64,000 nt of DNA from Derxia lacustris (GCF_002105195.1 NZ_MUHU01000010.1:1-64000); one strand, 5' to 3'. Positions 25,582 to 47,272 are shown, counted from the stretch's first letter. Notes: generated from the letters alone by a model not told the origin. Translations and numbers: made by a program.

Positions 25582-27780
25582 ATGAACCGCAACCGACGCC
25601 ATCCCGCCGCGCTCCCGGCCGCCATTCCTTTTCTTCCCCGCGCGACTGCCTTGCGCATCGGACTGCTCGGTCTTGCCTGCGCCGGCGCGGCCCAGGCCCA
25701 GCAGGCGCCCGAGCCGGTCGGCGAGGCCGTTCTGCCGATCGTCAACGTGTCGGCCGGCGGCGTGCCCGAAACCGCCACCGGGCGCGTCCAGGGCTATGTC
25801 GCCAAGCGCTCGGCCACCGCCACCCGCACCGACACGCCGCTCAACGAGGTCGCGCAATCGGTCAGCGTGATCACCGCCGACCAGATCGCCGACCAGGCGT
25901 CGCAGAGCCTGCAGGACGCCCTGCGCTACACCGCCGGCGTGCGCGCCGAGACCTACGGCCTCGACAACCGGGGCGACTGGTTCAAGGTGCGCGGCGCCGA
26001 TGCCGCCACGCTGCTCGACGGCCTGCGGCTGCCGCTGTCGGGCTGGTACGGCGTGATGCGCAACGAGCCCTATGCCTTCGAACGCATCGAGGTGTTGCGC
26101 GGACCGTCGTCGGTGATGGCCGGCCAGAACGCGCCCGGCGGCCTCGTCAACCTGGTCTCGAAGCGCCCGCTGGACGAGGCCGCGCGCGAGATCGCGGTGC
26201 AGGTCGGCAACCGCGACCACAAGCAGCTCATGCTCGACATGACCGGCCCGCTCGACGATGAAGGCCGGCTGCTCTATCGGCTGGTCGCGCTCGGCAAGGA
26301 CAGCGGCACCCAGGTCGACCATGCCGACGACAAGCGCCTCTATTTCGCGCCGTCGCTGACCTGGAAGATCGACGCCGACACCCGGCTCACCACCTATGCC
26401 GAGTACCAGTACGACCGCAGCGGCACCACGAACGCCTTCTACACCGCCAACGGCACGCTGAACGAGGCGCCGCACGGCCGCATTCCCGACAGCACCTTCA
26501 TCAGCGAACCGGGCTGGGACCGCTATGGCGGCCGGCGCCAGCGCATCGGCTACGAGTTCAGCACCCGCCTCGACGAGCATTGGACCTTGCGCCAGAACAG
26601 CCGCCTCGACCATGTCAAGGGCGGGCTGAGGTCGATGTACGCCGCCTTCTGGGATGGCTTCGTCGATGCCACCGGCGCGAGCGATCCGAACGGCACCTAC
26701 ATGAATCGCGTCGCCTATGCGACCGACGACATGGACCGCATCGCCAGCGCCAACCTGCTGCTCGAAGGCCGGTTCGAGACCGGCTCGATCGGGCACCGGC
26801 TGCTGTTCGGCGCCGACGTCATCCGCCAGCGTTCGGACCAGACCGCCTATGCCGAGCAGGCCGCCACGCCGCTCGACGTCTACAACCCGGTGTACGGCGC
26901 CGCCGTGCCGGCGTTCGATTACCAGCCCGCCACGGTCAGCTACAACCGCAGCTTCGGCCTGCTGGCCCAGGACCAGATCCGGCTCGATCCGGCCTGGCTG
27001 CTGACGCTCGGCGTGCGCCGCGATCGCGCCCGCAGCGACATCAAGGACGGCACCGGCCAGACCAACAGCGCGACGAGCAAGAACGTCGGCCTGGTGCATC
27101 GCGCCGCCGACTGGTCGCCCTATCTGAGCTACTCGGAATCGTTCGAGCCGGTGTCGGGCACCGATGCCGGCGGCGCGCTGTTCAAGCCCAAGCGCGGCCG
27201 CCAGGTCGAGGCCGGCCTGAAGTGGCAGCCGGCCAGCGGCCGGATGCGCGCGAGCGCGGCGGTGTTCCGCCTGGTCGAGAAGAACCGGCTCGCGACCGAC
27301 CCGACCGATGTGTCGTTCCAGGTGCAGCGCGGCGAGGCCACGACCAAGGGCCTCGAACTGGAGGGCGGCGCCGAGCTGTCGGCCTGGAGCCTGCTCGCCC
27401 AGTACACCTACACCGATGCCGAGGTCACCAGCACCACGCCCGACGACGCGCGCTACCTCGGCAAGCAGATCGAGAGCATCCCGAAGCACAGCGCCGCCGC
27501 CTGGGCGATGCACAAGCTCGGCGTCTGGGGGCTGGCCGGCGCGCGTGCCGGCCTCGGCGTGCGCTATGCCGGGCGGAGCTGGGACGGCATCGGCGTGCAG
27601 TCGGTGCCCTCGGTCACGCTGGTCGACGCGGCGGCCAGCTACGACCTGCGCGACTGGCGCTTCGCGCTCAACATCAACAACCTGGCCGACCGCGACTATG
27701 TCGCGACCTGTCTCGAACGCAGCGATTGCTGGCGCGGCACGCGGCGCCGCATAGTGCTGAGCGCGGCCTACCGCTTCTGA
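25582..27780 (+). CDS. ferric-siderophore TonB-dependent receptor
   Basis: 732-aa receptor of the FpvA/FhuE/OrbA class. The signal peptide ends near GAAQAQQ (about 39). The plug begins with TRTDTPLNEVAQSVSVITAD and contains ERIEVLRGPSSVMAGQNAPG. The barrel closes with IVLSAAYRF. There is no STN signalling domain, so it does not itself signal to the sigma factor. It follows the acyltransferase by 65 bases and probably shares its promoter. It should import the ferric form of the siderophore made by this locus. Confidence 0.9.
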   Translation: MNRNRRHPAALPAAIPFLPRATALRIGLLGLACAGAAQAQQAPEPVGEAVLPIVNVSAGGVPETATGRVQGYVAKRSATATRTDTPLNEVAQSVSVITADQIADQASQSLQDALRYTAGVRAETYGLDNRGDWFKVRGADAATLLDGLRLPLSGWYGVMRNEPYAFERIEVLRGPSSVMAGQNAPGGLVNLVSKRPLDEAAREIAVQVGNRDHKQLMLDMTGPLDDEGRLLYRLVALGKDSGTQVDHADDKRLYFAPSLTWKIDADTRLTTYAEYQYDRSGTTNAFYTANGTLNEAPHGRIPDSTFISEPGWDRYGGRRQRIGYEFSTRLDEHWTLRQNSRLDHVKGGLRSMYAAFWDGFVDATGASDPNGTYMNRVAYATDDMDRIASANLLLEGRFETGSIGHRLLFGADVIRQRSDQTAYAEQAATPLDVYNPVYGAAVPAFDYQPATVSYNRSFGLLAQDQIRLDPAWLLTLGVRRDRARSDIKDGTGQTNSATSKNVGLVHRAADWSPYLSYSESFEPVSGTDAGGALFKPKRGRQVEAGLKWQPASGRMRASAAVFRLVEKNRLATDPTDVSFQVQRGEATTKGLELEGGAELSAWSLLAQYTYTDAEVTSTTPDDARYLGKQIESIPKHSAAAWAMHKLGVWGLAGARAGLGVRYAGRSWDGIGVQSVPSVTLVDAAASYDLRDWRFALNINNLADRDYVATCLERSDCWRGTRRRIVLSAAYRF

Positions 27781-27790
27781 CACTGCCCGC

Positions 27791-27845
27791 GCGCGGCGGC
27801 CGCCGCGCCACCGCCGGCCCGGCGTCACCCGCGTGGCGCCGGGCC
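27791..27845. terminator. convergent-gene hairpins between the receptor and the last NRPS gene
   Basis: Two strong palindromes fill the gap between converging genes. One is an 18-bp perfect palindrome of GCGCGGCGG and its complement (27791-27808). The other is a hairpin with a 13-bp stem including one T-G wobble, outer arms GGCCCGGCG/CGCCGGGCC (27816-27845) and a CCGC loop. Neither has a T-run, so bidirectional termination is inferred from position. Confidence 0.5.
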
Positions 27846-27861
27846 GTGTCGCATCCGGGAC

Positions 27862-30800
27862 TCAGGCGCGCGGCTCAGCATCGCCGCGCGCCACCGCCGC
27901 CACGCAATGCGCGACGACGGCCTCGATCTCGGCGCGATAGGCCGCGACCAGCCGCTCGATGCTGGCCGGCCGGTAGACCCGGTGGCTGAAGATCCACTCC
28001 AGCACCAGCTCGCCGCCCCAGACCCGCCCGATGACCTCGATCCAGTTGGCCAGCGGCGCCTGCTCGTCCAGCTCGCGGCCGGGCGGCTCGTCGGCCTGGC
28101 GCAGTCCGGTGCGCTGGCCGGCCGCGCCGTCGAACTGGCCGAGGTAGTTGAAGGCGATGCGCGGTGTCGCGGCATCGAGCCCGGGCGTGGCGCCGAGATG
28201 ACGCAGCACGCCGTAGCCGATGCCGGCGCAGGGCACGGCGCGCAAGCGTGCCTGCGTGGCCACGATGGCGGCGCCGAGCGGCCGGTCGGCGCCGTCGAGT
28301 CGCAGCGGATAGGCGCTGGTGAACCAGCCGACGGTGCGGCTCAGGTCGAGCCCGGCCATGTCGCCGGCGCGGCCATGGCCTTCGAGCAGCACCAGCGGCT
28401 CGGCATCGCCGGCCCAGCGCCGCAGCGCGCGCGCGAGCGCGGTCAGCAGCAGCTCGTCGATGCGCGTGCCGTGGGCGGCCGGCGCGGTGCGCAGCAGGTC
28501 GGAGGTGAGCGCGGCGGGCAGCGCGAGCCTGAGCGTGGTCGCGTCGCGGGCCAGGTTGGGCGCGGCGGGATCGTCGCGCGGCAGGTCGCGCGCGCCGGCC
28601 AGCTGGCGGCGCCAGAAATCGGCCTCGGCGGCATGGCTGCCGGCGTCGGCCAGCAGTCGCCGGGCCCAGTCGGCAAAGCTGGCCGTCGCGCCGCCGAGCC
28701 GGGGCGGCCGGCCGGCGGCCAGATCGGCATAGGCGCGGCCCAGGTCGTCGAGCAGCACGCGCCAGGAGACGGCGTCGACCGCGAGATGGTGGATGACCAG
28801 CAGCAGCCGGGCGCCGCCGTCGGCCATGCGCACATGGACCGCGCGCCAGATCGGTCCGCGCTCGAGATCGAGGCTGCGCTGGGCGGCGTCGCAAAGCCGG
28901 GCCAGGGCCTCGGCGTCGCGCGCCTCGCCGCGCCAGAGCAGCTCGCTGGCGGGCGTGTCGCTGGCCGCACGCTGCTGGCGCCAGTCGCCGCCGGCAGCGC
29001 GGGCAAAGCGGTGGCGCAGCGCGCCGTGCTGGCGTGACAGCGCTTGCAGCGCGCCCTCGAGCGCCGCGTCGTCGAGCGCCGCGTCGCTCGCGAGCAGCAG
29101 CGACTGGTTGAAATGCGCGCGCGCGTCGATGGGCTCGGCGAAGAACCAGGCCTGGATCGGCGTGAGCGGAATCGGATCGGCCTCGTCCGCCGGCGGGTTG
29201 TCGGCGGCCGGCGTGCCGGACGGCGGGCCCGGCTCGGCATCGTCGCGCGCCATCAGCGCCGCGATGGTCTGGTGCCGGAGCAGGTCGCGCAGCTTCAGCT
29301 CGATGCCGAGCCCGGCCTCGCGCACGCGCGACACGAGCTGGAGGCTGAGGATCGAATCGCCGCCAAGCTCGAAGAAGTTGTCGGTGATGCCGACCCGCTC
29401 GACGCCGAGCAGTTCGCGCCACAGCTCGGCCAGGCGCCGCTCGACCGCATTGCGCGGCGCGGTCCAGCCGGCCGCCGGCGCGGCGACCGGCGCGGGCAGC
29501 GCCGCCAGGTCGAGCTTGCCGCTGACGAGCCGGGGCAGCGCCGCGAGCGCGACGAAGCGCGCCGGCAGCATGTACTCGGGCAGCGTCCGCGCGAGCCGGT
29601 CGCGCAGCCGGTCGCCGAGCCCGGCCTCGGTCGTGCCCGGCGCCGGCACCACGTAGGCGGCCAGCAGGCGGCCCGAGCCGCCGTCGCGCGCGACCACCGC
29701 CGCGTCGGCCACTTCCGGCGCCTCGCGCAGGCGCGCCTCGATCTCGCCAAGCTCGATGCGATAGCCCCGGATCTTCACCTGCTGGTCGACCCGGCCGAGG
29801 TATTCGACATTGCCGTCGTCGAGCCAGCGCGCGAGGTCGCCGGTGCGGTAGAGCCGGCCGCCGTCGCCCGCGAACGGATCGGCGACGAAGCGTTCGGCGG
29901 TCAGTCCCGGCCGGCCGAGATAGCCGCGCGCGAGTCCGTAGCCGCCCACGTAGAGCTCGCCGACGACACCGCGCGGCACCGGCCGCAGCTCGGCGTCGAG
30001 CAGGTAGACGCTGCGCCGGCCGACTGGCCGGCCGATCGGCGCATACGCGCCCTCGAAGCCGGTCTCGGCGTCGGCCTTCCAGATCAGCGGGGTGACGACG
30101 GTTTCGGTCGGGCCGTAGCCGTTGATGAGAGTGCGCGGCCGCAGCGCGCGGCGGATGCGGTCGTAGCCCGCGCGCGGCATGGCCTCGCCGCCGAACACGT
30201 AGAGCTCGACCGGCGGCGCCTCGCCGCTCAGGCGGGCCCATTCGGCCATCTGGCCCAGGTAGGCGGGCGGGAAGGCGGCGTTGGTGATGCCATGCCGCCG
30301 CAAGGCCGCGCAGCTGCGCTCGGCGCTCCACGGCTCGTCGTCGCGCAGCACCAGCCGCGCGCCGACGCACAGCGGCGTGATCCAGCGTTCGTGCGCGCCG
30401 TCGAACGACAGCGACATGAAGTGGAACTCGCGCGACTCGCGGCTCATGCCGTAGATGGCGGCGGTCGCCAGGCAGTGCATGGCGAGCGGACCGTGCGCCA
30501 CCGCCACGCCCTTGGGGCGGCCGGTCGATCCCGAGGTGTAGATCACGTAGGCGAGGTCGGCCTCGTGGACCGCGCGGCACGGCGCGGTGGCGGGCAGGGC
30601 GTCGAGATCGAGCGCGTCGAGATCGACCGCGCGGGCCGGGCCGGCCGGCAGCTGCGCCAGCAGGCGGCGCTCGGTGAGCAGCAGCCGCATGCCGCTGTCG
30701 CGGACCATCATGTCGAGCCGGTCGGGCGGCAGCGCGGGGTCGAGCGGCAGATAGGCGCCGCCGGCCTTGAGCACCGCGAGCAGCGCGACGATGGCGCGCG

Positions 30801-33800
30801 GCGCGCGTCCGAGCGCCACGCCGACCGGCGCCGGCCCGGCCGCGCCGAGCGCCAGCAGCGCATGCGCGAGCCGGTTGGCGCGCGCGTCGAGTTCGGCATA
30901 GGAAAGCTCCTCGTCGTCCATCGCGAGCGCGACCGCCTCGGGCCGGGCCGCGGCCTGGGCGGCGATGAGCCGATGCACCGGCTGCGGCGTCGGGCCGGCA
31001 TCGTCGCCGCGACCGAGCGCGAACAGCGCCGCACGTTCGTCGGCCGCGAGCCAGTCCAGCTCGCGCAGCCGGCGCGCGCCGCCGGCCGTCATCTCGCGCA
31101 TGAGATGGAACATGCGGCGCGCCAGCGCGGCGACGGTGGGCGCGCGAAAGCAGGCGCGCAGGTAGATGAACTTGATGAGCAGCTCGGCGCCGAGATGCAC
31201 CTCGACATCCATCGGATAGTTGCTGACGTCGATCGCGGTCGAGCGCTCGAAGCGCGGACCGTCGCCGCGCGGACTGGCCAGCGCCGCGTCGACCGGGTAG
31301 TTCTCGAACACCACGATGCTGTCGAACAGGCCCTGCGGCCCCTTGGCGGCCCAGCGCTGGATGTCGTAGAGCGGCGTGAACTCGTGCTCGCGCGCGGCCA
31401 GGCTGCTTGCCTGCAACTCGCGCAGCCAGTCGCCGAGCGGCCGGTCGGGCTGCGGCCGGACCACCAGCGGCAGGGTGTTGATGAACAGGCCGAGCATCGT
31501 GTCGGCGCCGGCCAGGTCATGCGGCCGGCCGGCGACGGTGGTGCCGAACACGACCGTCTCCTGGCCGGTGGCCTGGGCCAGCAGCAGCGCCCAGGCGCCC
31601 TGCACAACGGTGTTCACGGTGATGCGCTCGCGGCGCGCGAACTCGACCAGCGCGCGCGTGCCGGCGGCGTCGAGGCGCTCGACCAGATCGGCATGGCCGG
31701 CGCCGTCGGCCGGCGCGGTCGCGGCGCCGGCCAGCAGCGTCGGCGCCTCGACCGCGCGCAGCCGCTCGCGCCACCAGGCCTCGCTCGCGCCGCGATCGCG
31801 CGTCTGCAACCAGGCGATGTAGTCGCGGTAGACGGTGGCCGGCGCCGGCAGCCGTTCGCCAGCGTATTCGCGCATCACCTCGCCGACCAGACGGAAGCCG
31901 CTCCAGGCGTCGAGCAGCAGATGGTGGTGGGTCCAGACGAAGTGATGGCCGGTGTCGGAGGTGCGCAGCAGCGCCAGCCGCATCAGCGGCGGCCGCGCCA
32001 GGTCGAACGGCCGGTGGTCGGCGGCGGCGCGCGCGTCGAGCCGCGCCGGCAGGTCGGCGACGCCGCGCAGGTCTTCCTCGACGAAATCGAGCGGCGCGCT
32101 GCGTGCAACCCATTGCAGCGGACCGTCCGCGCGCGGCAGGAAGCCGGTGCGCAGGATGGGATGGCGTTCGAGCGCCGCTTGCCAGGCGGCCCGGAAGCGC
32201 GCGGCATCGAGGCCCTCGACGCCGAGCCGCAGCTGGGTCACATAGGCCGTGCCGGCGCCGTCGGCCAGGCTGTGGAACAGCATGCCGGCCTGCATCGGCG
32301 CGAGCGGATAGAGATCGGCGACGCGCTCGGGCGCGAGCGGCAGCGCGTCGAGCGCCGGCTGGTCGAGCCCGGCGAGCGGAAAGTCGGAGGGCGTCATGCC
32401 GTGCGCGCCGGCGCGGCAATGCGCGATCAGCGCCTCGAGTTCGACGCGAAAGCGCTCGACCCAGGCCGCGACGCGGTCGCGCTCGAAGCGCGCCGCGCAC
32501 CAGTCGATCAGCATGATCAGTTCGCCGTCGTAGACCCGGCCGGCGATGAGCACCTCATGGGTCTGCTCGGCGCGTTCGTCCATCCAGGCGCCCGAGCCGG
32601 CATCGGCCGGCAGCCACGGCGCCTGCTCGTCGAAGCTGCGGTCGAACTGGCCGAGGTAGTTGAACACCACGCGCGGGCGCGGCACGGCGGCCAGGCGCGC
32701 GCGCTGGTCGGCCTGGCCCAGGTGCCGCAATACCGCGTAGCCGAGGCCGCGGCCGGGAATCCGGCGCAGGTCTTCCTTCACGCGCTTGAGCGCCGCGCCG
32801 GGCTCGCCGAGCGGATCGAGCAGCACCGGGAACAGGCTGGTGAACCAGCCGACGGTGCGCGAATGGTCGATGCCGGGGCAGCAGTCCTCGCGGCCGTGGC
32901 CTTCGAGGTCGATGAGCACGCGGTCTTCGCCGGTCCAGCCGCAGAGCGCGCGCCCGAGCGCGGTGAGCAGCAGATCGTTGACCTGGGTGCGATAGGCGGC
33001 CGGCGCCTCGCGCAGCAGCGCCTGCGTCGTCGCGCGCGTCAGCGTGAAGCTCAGCCGGGCCTGGGTGGCGGCGCTGTTGGCGCCGTCGGGATGGTCGACC
33101 GGCAGCGCGGCCGGCGCGCCGGCGAGCGCGAGCCAGTGGTCGATCTCGTCGCCCAGGCCGGCCGCGCGGTCCCGGAGCGCGCGGGCCCAGTCCTGGAAGC
33201 TGTCGGTCTTCGCCGGCAGCGCGGGCGCGGCGCCGGCGAGCAGGCTTGCGTAGGCCGATTGCAGGTCTTCGAGCAGCAGGCGCCACGACACGCCGTCGAC
33301 GACGAGATGGTGAATGGCGATGAACAGGTGGTCGTCGCCGGCGTCGAGTTCGATCGCGAGCGCGCGCAGCAGCGGGCCGCGCTCGATGTCGAGGCTGCGC
33401 TGGGCCGCGTCGCAGAGCGCGGGCAGGTCGGCCGGGCTGGCGCCGTGGCGGGTCTGGAGCAGGTCGGGCGCCAGGGCTTCGGCGAGCGGCGCATGGAACT
33501 GTTCCCAGCCGCCGTCCGGCAGTGGCCGGAAGCGCAGCCGCAGCGCGTCGTGATGGGCAACGACGGCCGCGAGGGCGCGCGCCAGCAGATCGGCGCGCAA
33601 GGGCTGGCGGCAGCGCAGCAGCAGCGCCTGGTTCCAGTGGCCGCGCGCCGGGATGTCGAGCTCGAAGAAGCGCGACTGGAACGGCAGCAGCGGCACCGTG
33701 CCCTCGACCGGGCCGCGCGCCACCGGCGCCGCGACCGCACCGCGCGTGGCCACCTCGGCCAGCTGGCGCACGGTCTGGCGCTCGAACAGCTGGCGCGGCG

Positions 33801-36800
33801 TGATGGTCCAGCCGGCCGTGCGCAGCCGGGCGACGATCTGGAGGCTCAGGATCGAATCGCCGCCGAGTTCGAAGAAGTTGTCGTCGCGCCCCACGCGCGC
33901 GAGGCCGAGCACCTCGGCCCAGACGGCGCCGAGCGCGGTTTCGGCCGCGCCCTCGGGCGGAACATGGTCGGCCTCGGCCGGCGCCTCGGGCGCGGGCAGG
34001 GCGCTCCGGTCGAGCTTGCCGGCGGTGTTGACCGGCAGGGCGTCGAGCACGACGAAGGCGGCCGGAACCATGTAGTCGGGCAGGCTGTCCGCGAGCGCGC
34101 GGCGCAGCGCGCGCGGATCGGGACGCTCGGGACCGGGCCCAGCGACATAGGCCACCAGGCGGACTGCGCCGCCCGGGCCGTCGGCGCGCGCAAGCACGAC
34201 GGCGGCGGCGATGCCGGGCAGCGCGAGCAGGCGCGCCTCGATCTCGGCCGGCTCGATGCGAAAGCCGCGCAGCTTGAGCTGCTGGTCGATGCGGCCGAGG
34301 AATTCGAGCTGGCCGTCGGGCCGCCAGCGCACGCGGTCGCCGGTGCGGTAGAGCCGCCCGCCGCTTGCGGAGAAGGGATCGGCGACGAAGCGCTCGGCGG
34401 TCAGGCCGGGGCGGCCGAGATAGCCGCGCGCAAGCCCGGCGCCGCCGAGGTAGAGCTCGCCGGCGGCGCCCGGCGCGACCGGCAGCAGGTCGGCATCGAG
34501 GACATGGGCGCGGCGCTCGCCGACCGGCCGGCCGATCGGCGCCTGGGCGCTCGGGCAGGGCGTGTCGGCCGACACCTTCCAGAGCATCGGCGTGACGACG
34601 GTTTCAGTGGGGCCGTAGCCGTTGATGAGCCAGCGTGGCCGCAGCGCAGCGCGTACCTGCTCGAAGCCTTCGCGCGGCATGGCTTCGCCGCCGAACGACA
34701 GCAGCCGCAGCGCGGCGCCGGCGCCGGGCCGGGCAATGGCGGCGAGCTGCCGCAGATAGACCGGCGGAAAGCCCGCATGGGTAACGCCGTGGCGCGTCAT
34801 CGCGGCCAGCGTCTGCTCGGGAGTCCAGAGCGTCGAATCGGTCAGCAGCAGCGCGGCGCCGCTCGCCAGCGCGGTCAGCAGGCGCTCATGGGCGCCGTCG
34901 AAGCTGAACGAGAGGAAATGCAGCTCGAGCGAGTCGGCATCCATCTCGTAGAGCCGGGCGGTGGCTTGGCAATGCCGGCTCAGCGGTCCGTGGGCGACGG
35001 CGACGCCCTTGGGCCGACCGGTCGAGCCGGAGGTGTGGATCACATAGGCGAGGCTGGCGTCGTGCAGCGCGCCGGCGGGCGGCCCGGCGTCGAGGTCGGC
35101 GTCGAGGTCGGCGTCGAGGTCGAGGTCGAGGTCGAGGTCGAAATCGAGCGCGTCGAGATCGAGCAGCGGCCGGCGGGTTTCGGCGCCGGCCTGCAAGCCC
35201 TTGCAGAGCGCGCCGGTGGAGACGAGCAGCGCGACCGCGCCGTCGTCGAGCGTGGCGGCAAGCCGGGCCGCCGGCGCGGCCGGATCGAGCGGCAGATAGG
35301 CGCCGCCGGCCTTGAGCACCGCGAGCAGCGCGACGACCAGCTCGGGCCCGCGTTCGAGCAGCACGCCGACGCGGCGCTCCGGGCCGATGCCGAGCGCGCG
35401 CAGCCGGTGCGCGAGGGCATTGGCGCGGTGATCGAGCTGGCCGCGCGTGATGACGCGGTCGCCGAAGACGAGCGCGCGCGCGGCGGGATTGGCGCGTGCC
35501 TGGCGCGCGATCAGCTCATGCACCGGCGCCGGATCGAAGGGCTCGGGCGCGGCGCGGCTCCAGTACACCAGCCGCGCATGGTCGTCGGTGTCGAGCAGGT
35601 CGAGCGCGCCGAGGGCGCCGGCCGGGTTGCGCGTCGCGGCGGCGAGCAGCCGCTGCCAACCGTCGATCAGCCGCTCGACCGTGGCGCGCTCGAACAGGTC
35701 GCTCGCGTACTTGACCAGCCAGGTGATGCGCCCGTCGGCATGCTCGGCCGACTCGACGGTCAGTTCGAACTGGGCGCGCGGCGCGATCTCGACGTCGGGC
35801 ATCGGCTCGACCGCAAGGCCGGGCAGCCGGCCGAGCCCGGTCAGATCGCGGCGCTGGTGATTGATCATCACGTCGAACGGCGGCTGGCGCGCGCCCGCCG
35901 CCTTGTCGCGCAGCGCCTCGGCCAGCAGCTCGAACGGAAGCGCCTGATCGGCCTGGGCCTCGAGCACCGTGGCATGGACCCGGGCCAGCAGCGCGCGAAA
36001 GTCGTCGCGCGCGCCGACCGTGGCGCCCAGCACCAGGGTGTTGGCGAAGAAGCCGACCATGCCCTGGGTCTCGGGCCGCTCGCGGTTGGCGATCAGCGTG
36101 CCCAGGCGCGGCGCGCTTGCGCCGGTCAGCCGGTACAGCAGCGCGAACAGGCCGGCCACCAGCACCGCGAACACGCTCGTGCCTTCGGCGCGCGCGCAGC
36201 CGCGAATCGCGTCGGCGAGCGCCGCCGGCAGCTCGGTCGTCAGGCTGAGCGCCGGATGATCGGCGCCGTCGTGGCGGTCCCGATCGGCCGGCAACCGCCC
36301 CGGCGGCGGCGCGCTGCCGAGCCGGGCGCGCCAGCGGTCGAGCCGCGCGGCGCAGTCGGGCGTGGCGACCCAGCGCGCATGCCAGGCGGCGTAATCGACG
36401 TAGCGCAGCGGCAGCGCCGGCAGAGGGGCAGCGCGGCCGTCGCGGGCCGCGCCGACCAGCTCGATGAACTCGCCGGCAAGCACCCGCATCGACCAGCCGT
36501 CCGAGACGATGTGATGCATCACCAGCGCCAGCACATGCTCCTCGGCGCCGAGCCGCAGCAGGCTCGCGCGCATGAGCGGCCCGGCGGTCAGGTCGAAGGG
36601 CGCGCCGGCCTGCGCGGCGAGCGCCGCGTCGAGACGCTCGGCGCGCCGGTCCGGCGCATCGGCGCCGAGGTCGATGAATGCGAAACCGGGCGCGAGCGCC
36701 GGCAGCAGGCGCTGCTCGGCGCCACCGTCGGCGGTCGCGCGGAACACGGTGCGCAGCTGGTCGTGGCGTTCGGCGAGCTGGCGCAGCGCCTGCTCGACCC

Positions 36801-37056
36801 AGGCCGGATCGAGCCGACCGCGCAGGCGCAGCGCCTGCGCCATGTGCAGGCCGGCGTCGTCGGGCGCCAGGCGCCACAGGAACCACATGCGCGCCTGGGC
36901 CGGCGCCAGGCCGAGCCAGCCGTCGGCGTCGATGCGCCCGATGTCGCTGCGCGCGCGCGGCGCGGCATCCTCGCCGCGCAGGCGGCGCTGGAGCCGGGCC
37001 TGCTGTTCGGGCGTCAGCCGCGCGCGGCGGGCCTGGAGGTCTTGATCGTCGGGCAT
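27862..37056 (-). CDS. NRPS, two modules: C-A-PCP-E-C-A-PCP-E
   Basis: 3064-aa synthetase, last protein of the assembly line. The first module has a condensation domain (HHIVSDGWS, about 181), an adenylation domain ([11 protein letters not shown], about 679), a carrier Ser in ELGGDSI (about 1063) and an epimerase ([10 protein letters not shown] about 1249, [14 protein letters not shown]). The second module has a condensation domain ([11 protein letters not shown], about 1707), an adenylation domain ([11 protein letters not shown], about 2175), a carrier (about 2564) and an epimerase with [10 protein letters not shown] (about 2755). My reading of the specificity residues gives DGEGSGGVTK and DGEAVGGVTK, an Asp-Gly-Glu type compatible with hydroxyornithine-like side chains. 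The protein stops after the second epimerase, with no thioesterase, reductase or terminal condensation domain. The ATG at 37056 lies 10 bases after the PKS stop. Confidence 0.93.
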   Translation of the reverse strand: MPDDQDLQARRARLTPEQQARLQRRLRGEDAAPRARSDIGRIDADGWLGLAPAQARMWFLWRLAPDDAGLHMAQALRLRGRLDPAWVEQALRQLAERHDQLRTVFRATADGGAEQRLLPALAPGFAFIDLGADAPDRRAERLDAALAAQAGAPFDLTAGPLMRASLLRLGAEEHVLALVMHHIVSDGWSMRVLAGEFIELVGAARDGRAAPLPALPLRYVDYAAWHARWVATPDCAARLDRWRARLGSAPPPGRLPADRDRHDGADHPALSLTTELPAALADAIRGCARAEGTSVFAVLVAGLFALLYRLTGASAPRLGTLIANRERPETQGMVGFFANTLVLGATVGARDDFRALLARVHATVLEAQADQALPFELLAEALRDKAAGARQPPFDVMINHQRRDLTGLGRLPGLAVEPMPDVEIAPRAQFELTVESAEHADGRITWLVKYASDLFERATVERLIDGWQRLLAAATRNPAGALGALDLLDTDDHARLVYWSRAAPEPFDPAPVHELIARQARANPAARALVFGDRVITRGQLDHRANALAHRLRALGIGPERRVGVLLERGPELVVALLAVLKAGGAYLPLDPAAPAARLAATLDDGAVALLVSTGALCKGLQAGAETRRPLLDLDALDFDLDLDLDLDADLDADLDAGPPAGALHDASLAYVIHTSGSTGRPKGVAVAHGPLSRHCQATARLYEMDADSLELHFLSFSFDGAHERLLTALASGAALLLTDSTLWTPEQTLAAMTRHGVTHAGFPPVYLRQLAAIARPGAGAALRLLSFGGEAMPREGFEQVRAALRPRWLINGYGPTETVVTPMLWKVSADTPCPSAQAPIGRPVGERRAHVLDADLLPVAPGAAGELYLGGAGLARGYLGRPGLTAERFVADPFSASGGRLYRTGDRVRWRPDGQLEFLGRIDQQLKLRGFRIEPAEIEARLLALPGIAAAVVLARADGPGGAVRLVAYVAGPGPERPDPRALRRALADSLPDYMVPAAFVVLDALPVNTAGKLDRSALPAPEAPAEADHVPPEGAAETALGAVWAEVLGLARVGRDDNFFELGGDSILSLQIVARLRTAGWTITPRQLFERQTVRQLAEVATRGAVAAPVARGPVEGTVPLLPFQSRFFELDIPARGHWNQALLLRCRQPLRADLLARALAAVVAHHDALRLRFRPLPDGGWEQFHAPLAEALAPDLLQTRHGASPADLPALCDAAQRSLDIERGPLLRALAIELDAGDDHLFIAIHHLVVDGVSWRLLLEDLQSAYASLLAGAAPALPAKTDSFQDWARALRDRAAGLGDEIDHWLALAGAPAALPVDHPDGANSAATQARLSFTLTRATTQALLREAPAAYRTQVNDLLLTALGRALCGWTGEDRVLIDLEGHGREDCCPGIDHSRTVGWFTSLFPVLLDPLGEPGAALKRVKEDLRRIPGRGLGYAVLRHLGQADQRARLAAVPRPRVVFNYLGQFDRSFDEQAPWLPADAGSGAWMDERAEQTHEVLIAGRVYDGELIMLIDWCAARFERDRVAAWVERFRVELEALIAHCRAGAHGMTPSDFPLAGLDQPALDALPLAPERVADLYPLAPMQAGMLFHSLADGAGTAYVTQLRLGVEGLDAARFRAAWQAALERHPILRTGFLPRADGPLQWVARSAPLDFVEEDLRGVADLPARLDARAAADHRPFDLARPPLMRLALLRTSDTGHHFVWTHHHLLLDAWSGFRLVGEVMREYAGERLPAPATVYRDYIAWLQTRDRGASEAWWRERLRAVEAPTLLAGAATAPADGAGHADLVERLDAAGTRALVEFARRERITVNTVVQGAWALLLAQATGQETVVFGTTVAGRPHDLAGADTMLGLFINTLPLVVRPQPDRPLGDWLRELQASSLAAREHEFTPLYDIQRWAAKGPQGLFDSIVVFENYPVDAALASPRGDGPRFERSTAIDVSNYPMDVEVHLGAELLIKFIYLRACFRAPTVAALARRMFHLMREMTAGGARRLRELDWLAADERAALFALGRGDDAGPTPQPVHRLIAAQAAARPEAVALAMDDEELSYAELDARANRLAHALLALGAAGPAPVGVALGRAPRAIVALLAVLKAGGAYLPLDPALPPDRLDMMVRDSGMRLLLTERRLLAQLPAGPARAVDLDALDLDALPATAPCRAVHEADLAYVIYTSGSTGRPKGVAVAHGPLAMHCLATAAIYGMSRESREFHFMSLSFDGAHERWITPLCVGARLVLRDDEPWSAERSCAALRRHGITNAAFPPAYLGQMAEWARLSGEAPPVELYVFGGEAMPRAGYDRIRRALRPRTLINGYGPTETVVTPLIWKADAETGFEGAYAPIGRPVGRRSVYLLDAELRPVPRGVVGELYVGGYGLARGYLGRPGLTAERFVADPFAGDGGRLYRTGDLARWLDDGNVEYLGRVDQQVKIRGYRIELGEIEARLREAPEVADAAVVARDGGSGRLLAAYVVPAPGTTEAGLGDRLRDRLARTLPEYMLPARFVALAALPRLVSGKLDLAALPAPVAAPAAGWTAPRNAVERRLAELWRELLGVERVGITDNFFELGGDSILSLQLVSRVREAGLGIELKLRDLLRHQTIAALMARDDAEPGPPSGTPAADNPPADEADPIPLTPIQAWFFAEPIDARAHFNQSLLLASDAALDDAALEGALQALSRQHGALRHRFARAAGGDWRQQRAASDTPASELLWRGEARDAEALARLCDAAQRSLDLERGPIWRAVHVRMADGGARLLLVIHHLAVDAVSWRVLLDDLGRAYADLAAGRPPRLGGATASFADWARRLLADAGSHAAEADFWRRQLAGARDLPRDDPAAPNLARDATTLRLALPAALTSDLLRTAPAAHGTRIDELLLTALARALRRWAGDAEPLVLLEGHGRAGDMAGLDLSRTVGWFTSAYPLRLDGADRPLGAAIVATQARLRAVPCAGIGYGVLRHLGATPGLDAATPRIAFNYLGQFDGAAGQRTGLRQADEPPGRELDEQAPLANWIEVIGRVWGGELVLEWIFSHRVYRPASIERLVAAYRAEIEAVVAHCVAAVARGDAEPRA
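33967..35612 (-). repeat. duplicated adenylation-domain DNA, copy in the third synthetase gene
   Basis: Two blocks here (about 33967-34695 and 34879-35612) are nearly base-for-base identical to 41965-43580 in the first synthetase gene. The intervening 34696-34878 is clearly different. The shared parts cover the N- and C-terminal regions of the adenylation domain. The different part covers the substrate-contacting core. Confidence 0.85.
35087..35140 (-). repeat. in-frame hexanucleotide repeat (GTCGAG/GTCGGC) in an A domain
   Basis: Nine hexamer units of GTCGAG or its variant encode an alternating Asp-Leu/Asp-Ala run just before the ATP-binding motif of the first adenylation domain of the last NRPS. 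The duplicate A domain in the first synthetase has only a short form (43090-43116). The 36-base difference equals six units, so the tract changes length in frame. Confidence 0.8.
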
Positions 37057-37066
37057 GAGGCTGGGC

Positions 37067-46959
<9,893 letters not shown>

Positions 46960-47014
46960 GGGCTCGTCTCGGGCAAGGGTGGCGGCTGGCGCGGCGGAGG
47001 GTCGGGCGCGCGAC

Positions 47015-47272
47015 TCAGCGGTCGGCGGCAAGGCCGGGATCGGCGGACGGCGCGGCGTTGGCGTCCATCCATTCGCGCAGCGAGCGCGGGCGCGGATCGG
47101 TCCAGAGGCGGTCGATGTGGTCGAGCACCGCGCGCTTGTCGCCGTGGATGCCGGCGACGACGGTCCAGCCGCCCGGTACCGGTTTCCAGTCGGGCCAGAT
47201 CGAGTACTGGTCTTCATGGTTGACGAGCACGACGAAGGTTTCGCCGTCGCGGTCGAAGCAGCTGCTGTTCAT
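47015..47272 (-). CDS. MbtH-like protein
   Basis: 85-aa MbtH family member, a small chaperone that binds NRPS adenylation domains. Conserved residues are visible: FVVLVNHEDQYSIWPDW, PGGW and the C-terminal HIDRLWTDPRPRSLREWM. The ATG at 47272 is preceded by GAGGAAG. An upstream TTG is less likely. It lies 55 bases before the loading NRPS on the same strand. Confidence 0.96.
   Translation of the reverse strand: MNSSCFDRDGETFVVLVNHEDQYSIWPDWKPVPGGWTVVAGIHGDKRAVLDHIDRLWTDPRPRSLREWMDANAAPSADPGLAADR

Noticed and set aside
35087-35140. CRISPR-like or structural tandem repeat
   Set aside because: The unit is six bases, without spacers, lies in frame inside an adenylation domain and encodes an Asp-Leu run. 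It is a coding microsatellite.
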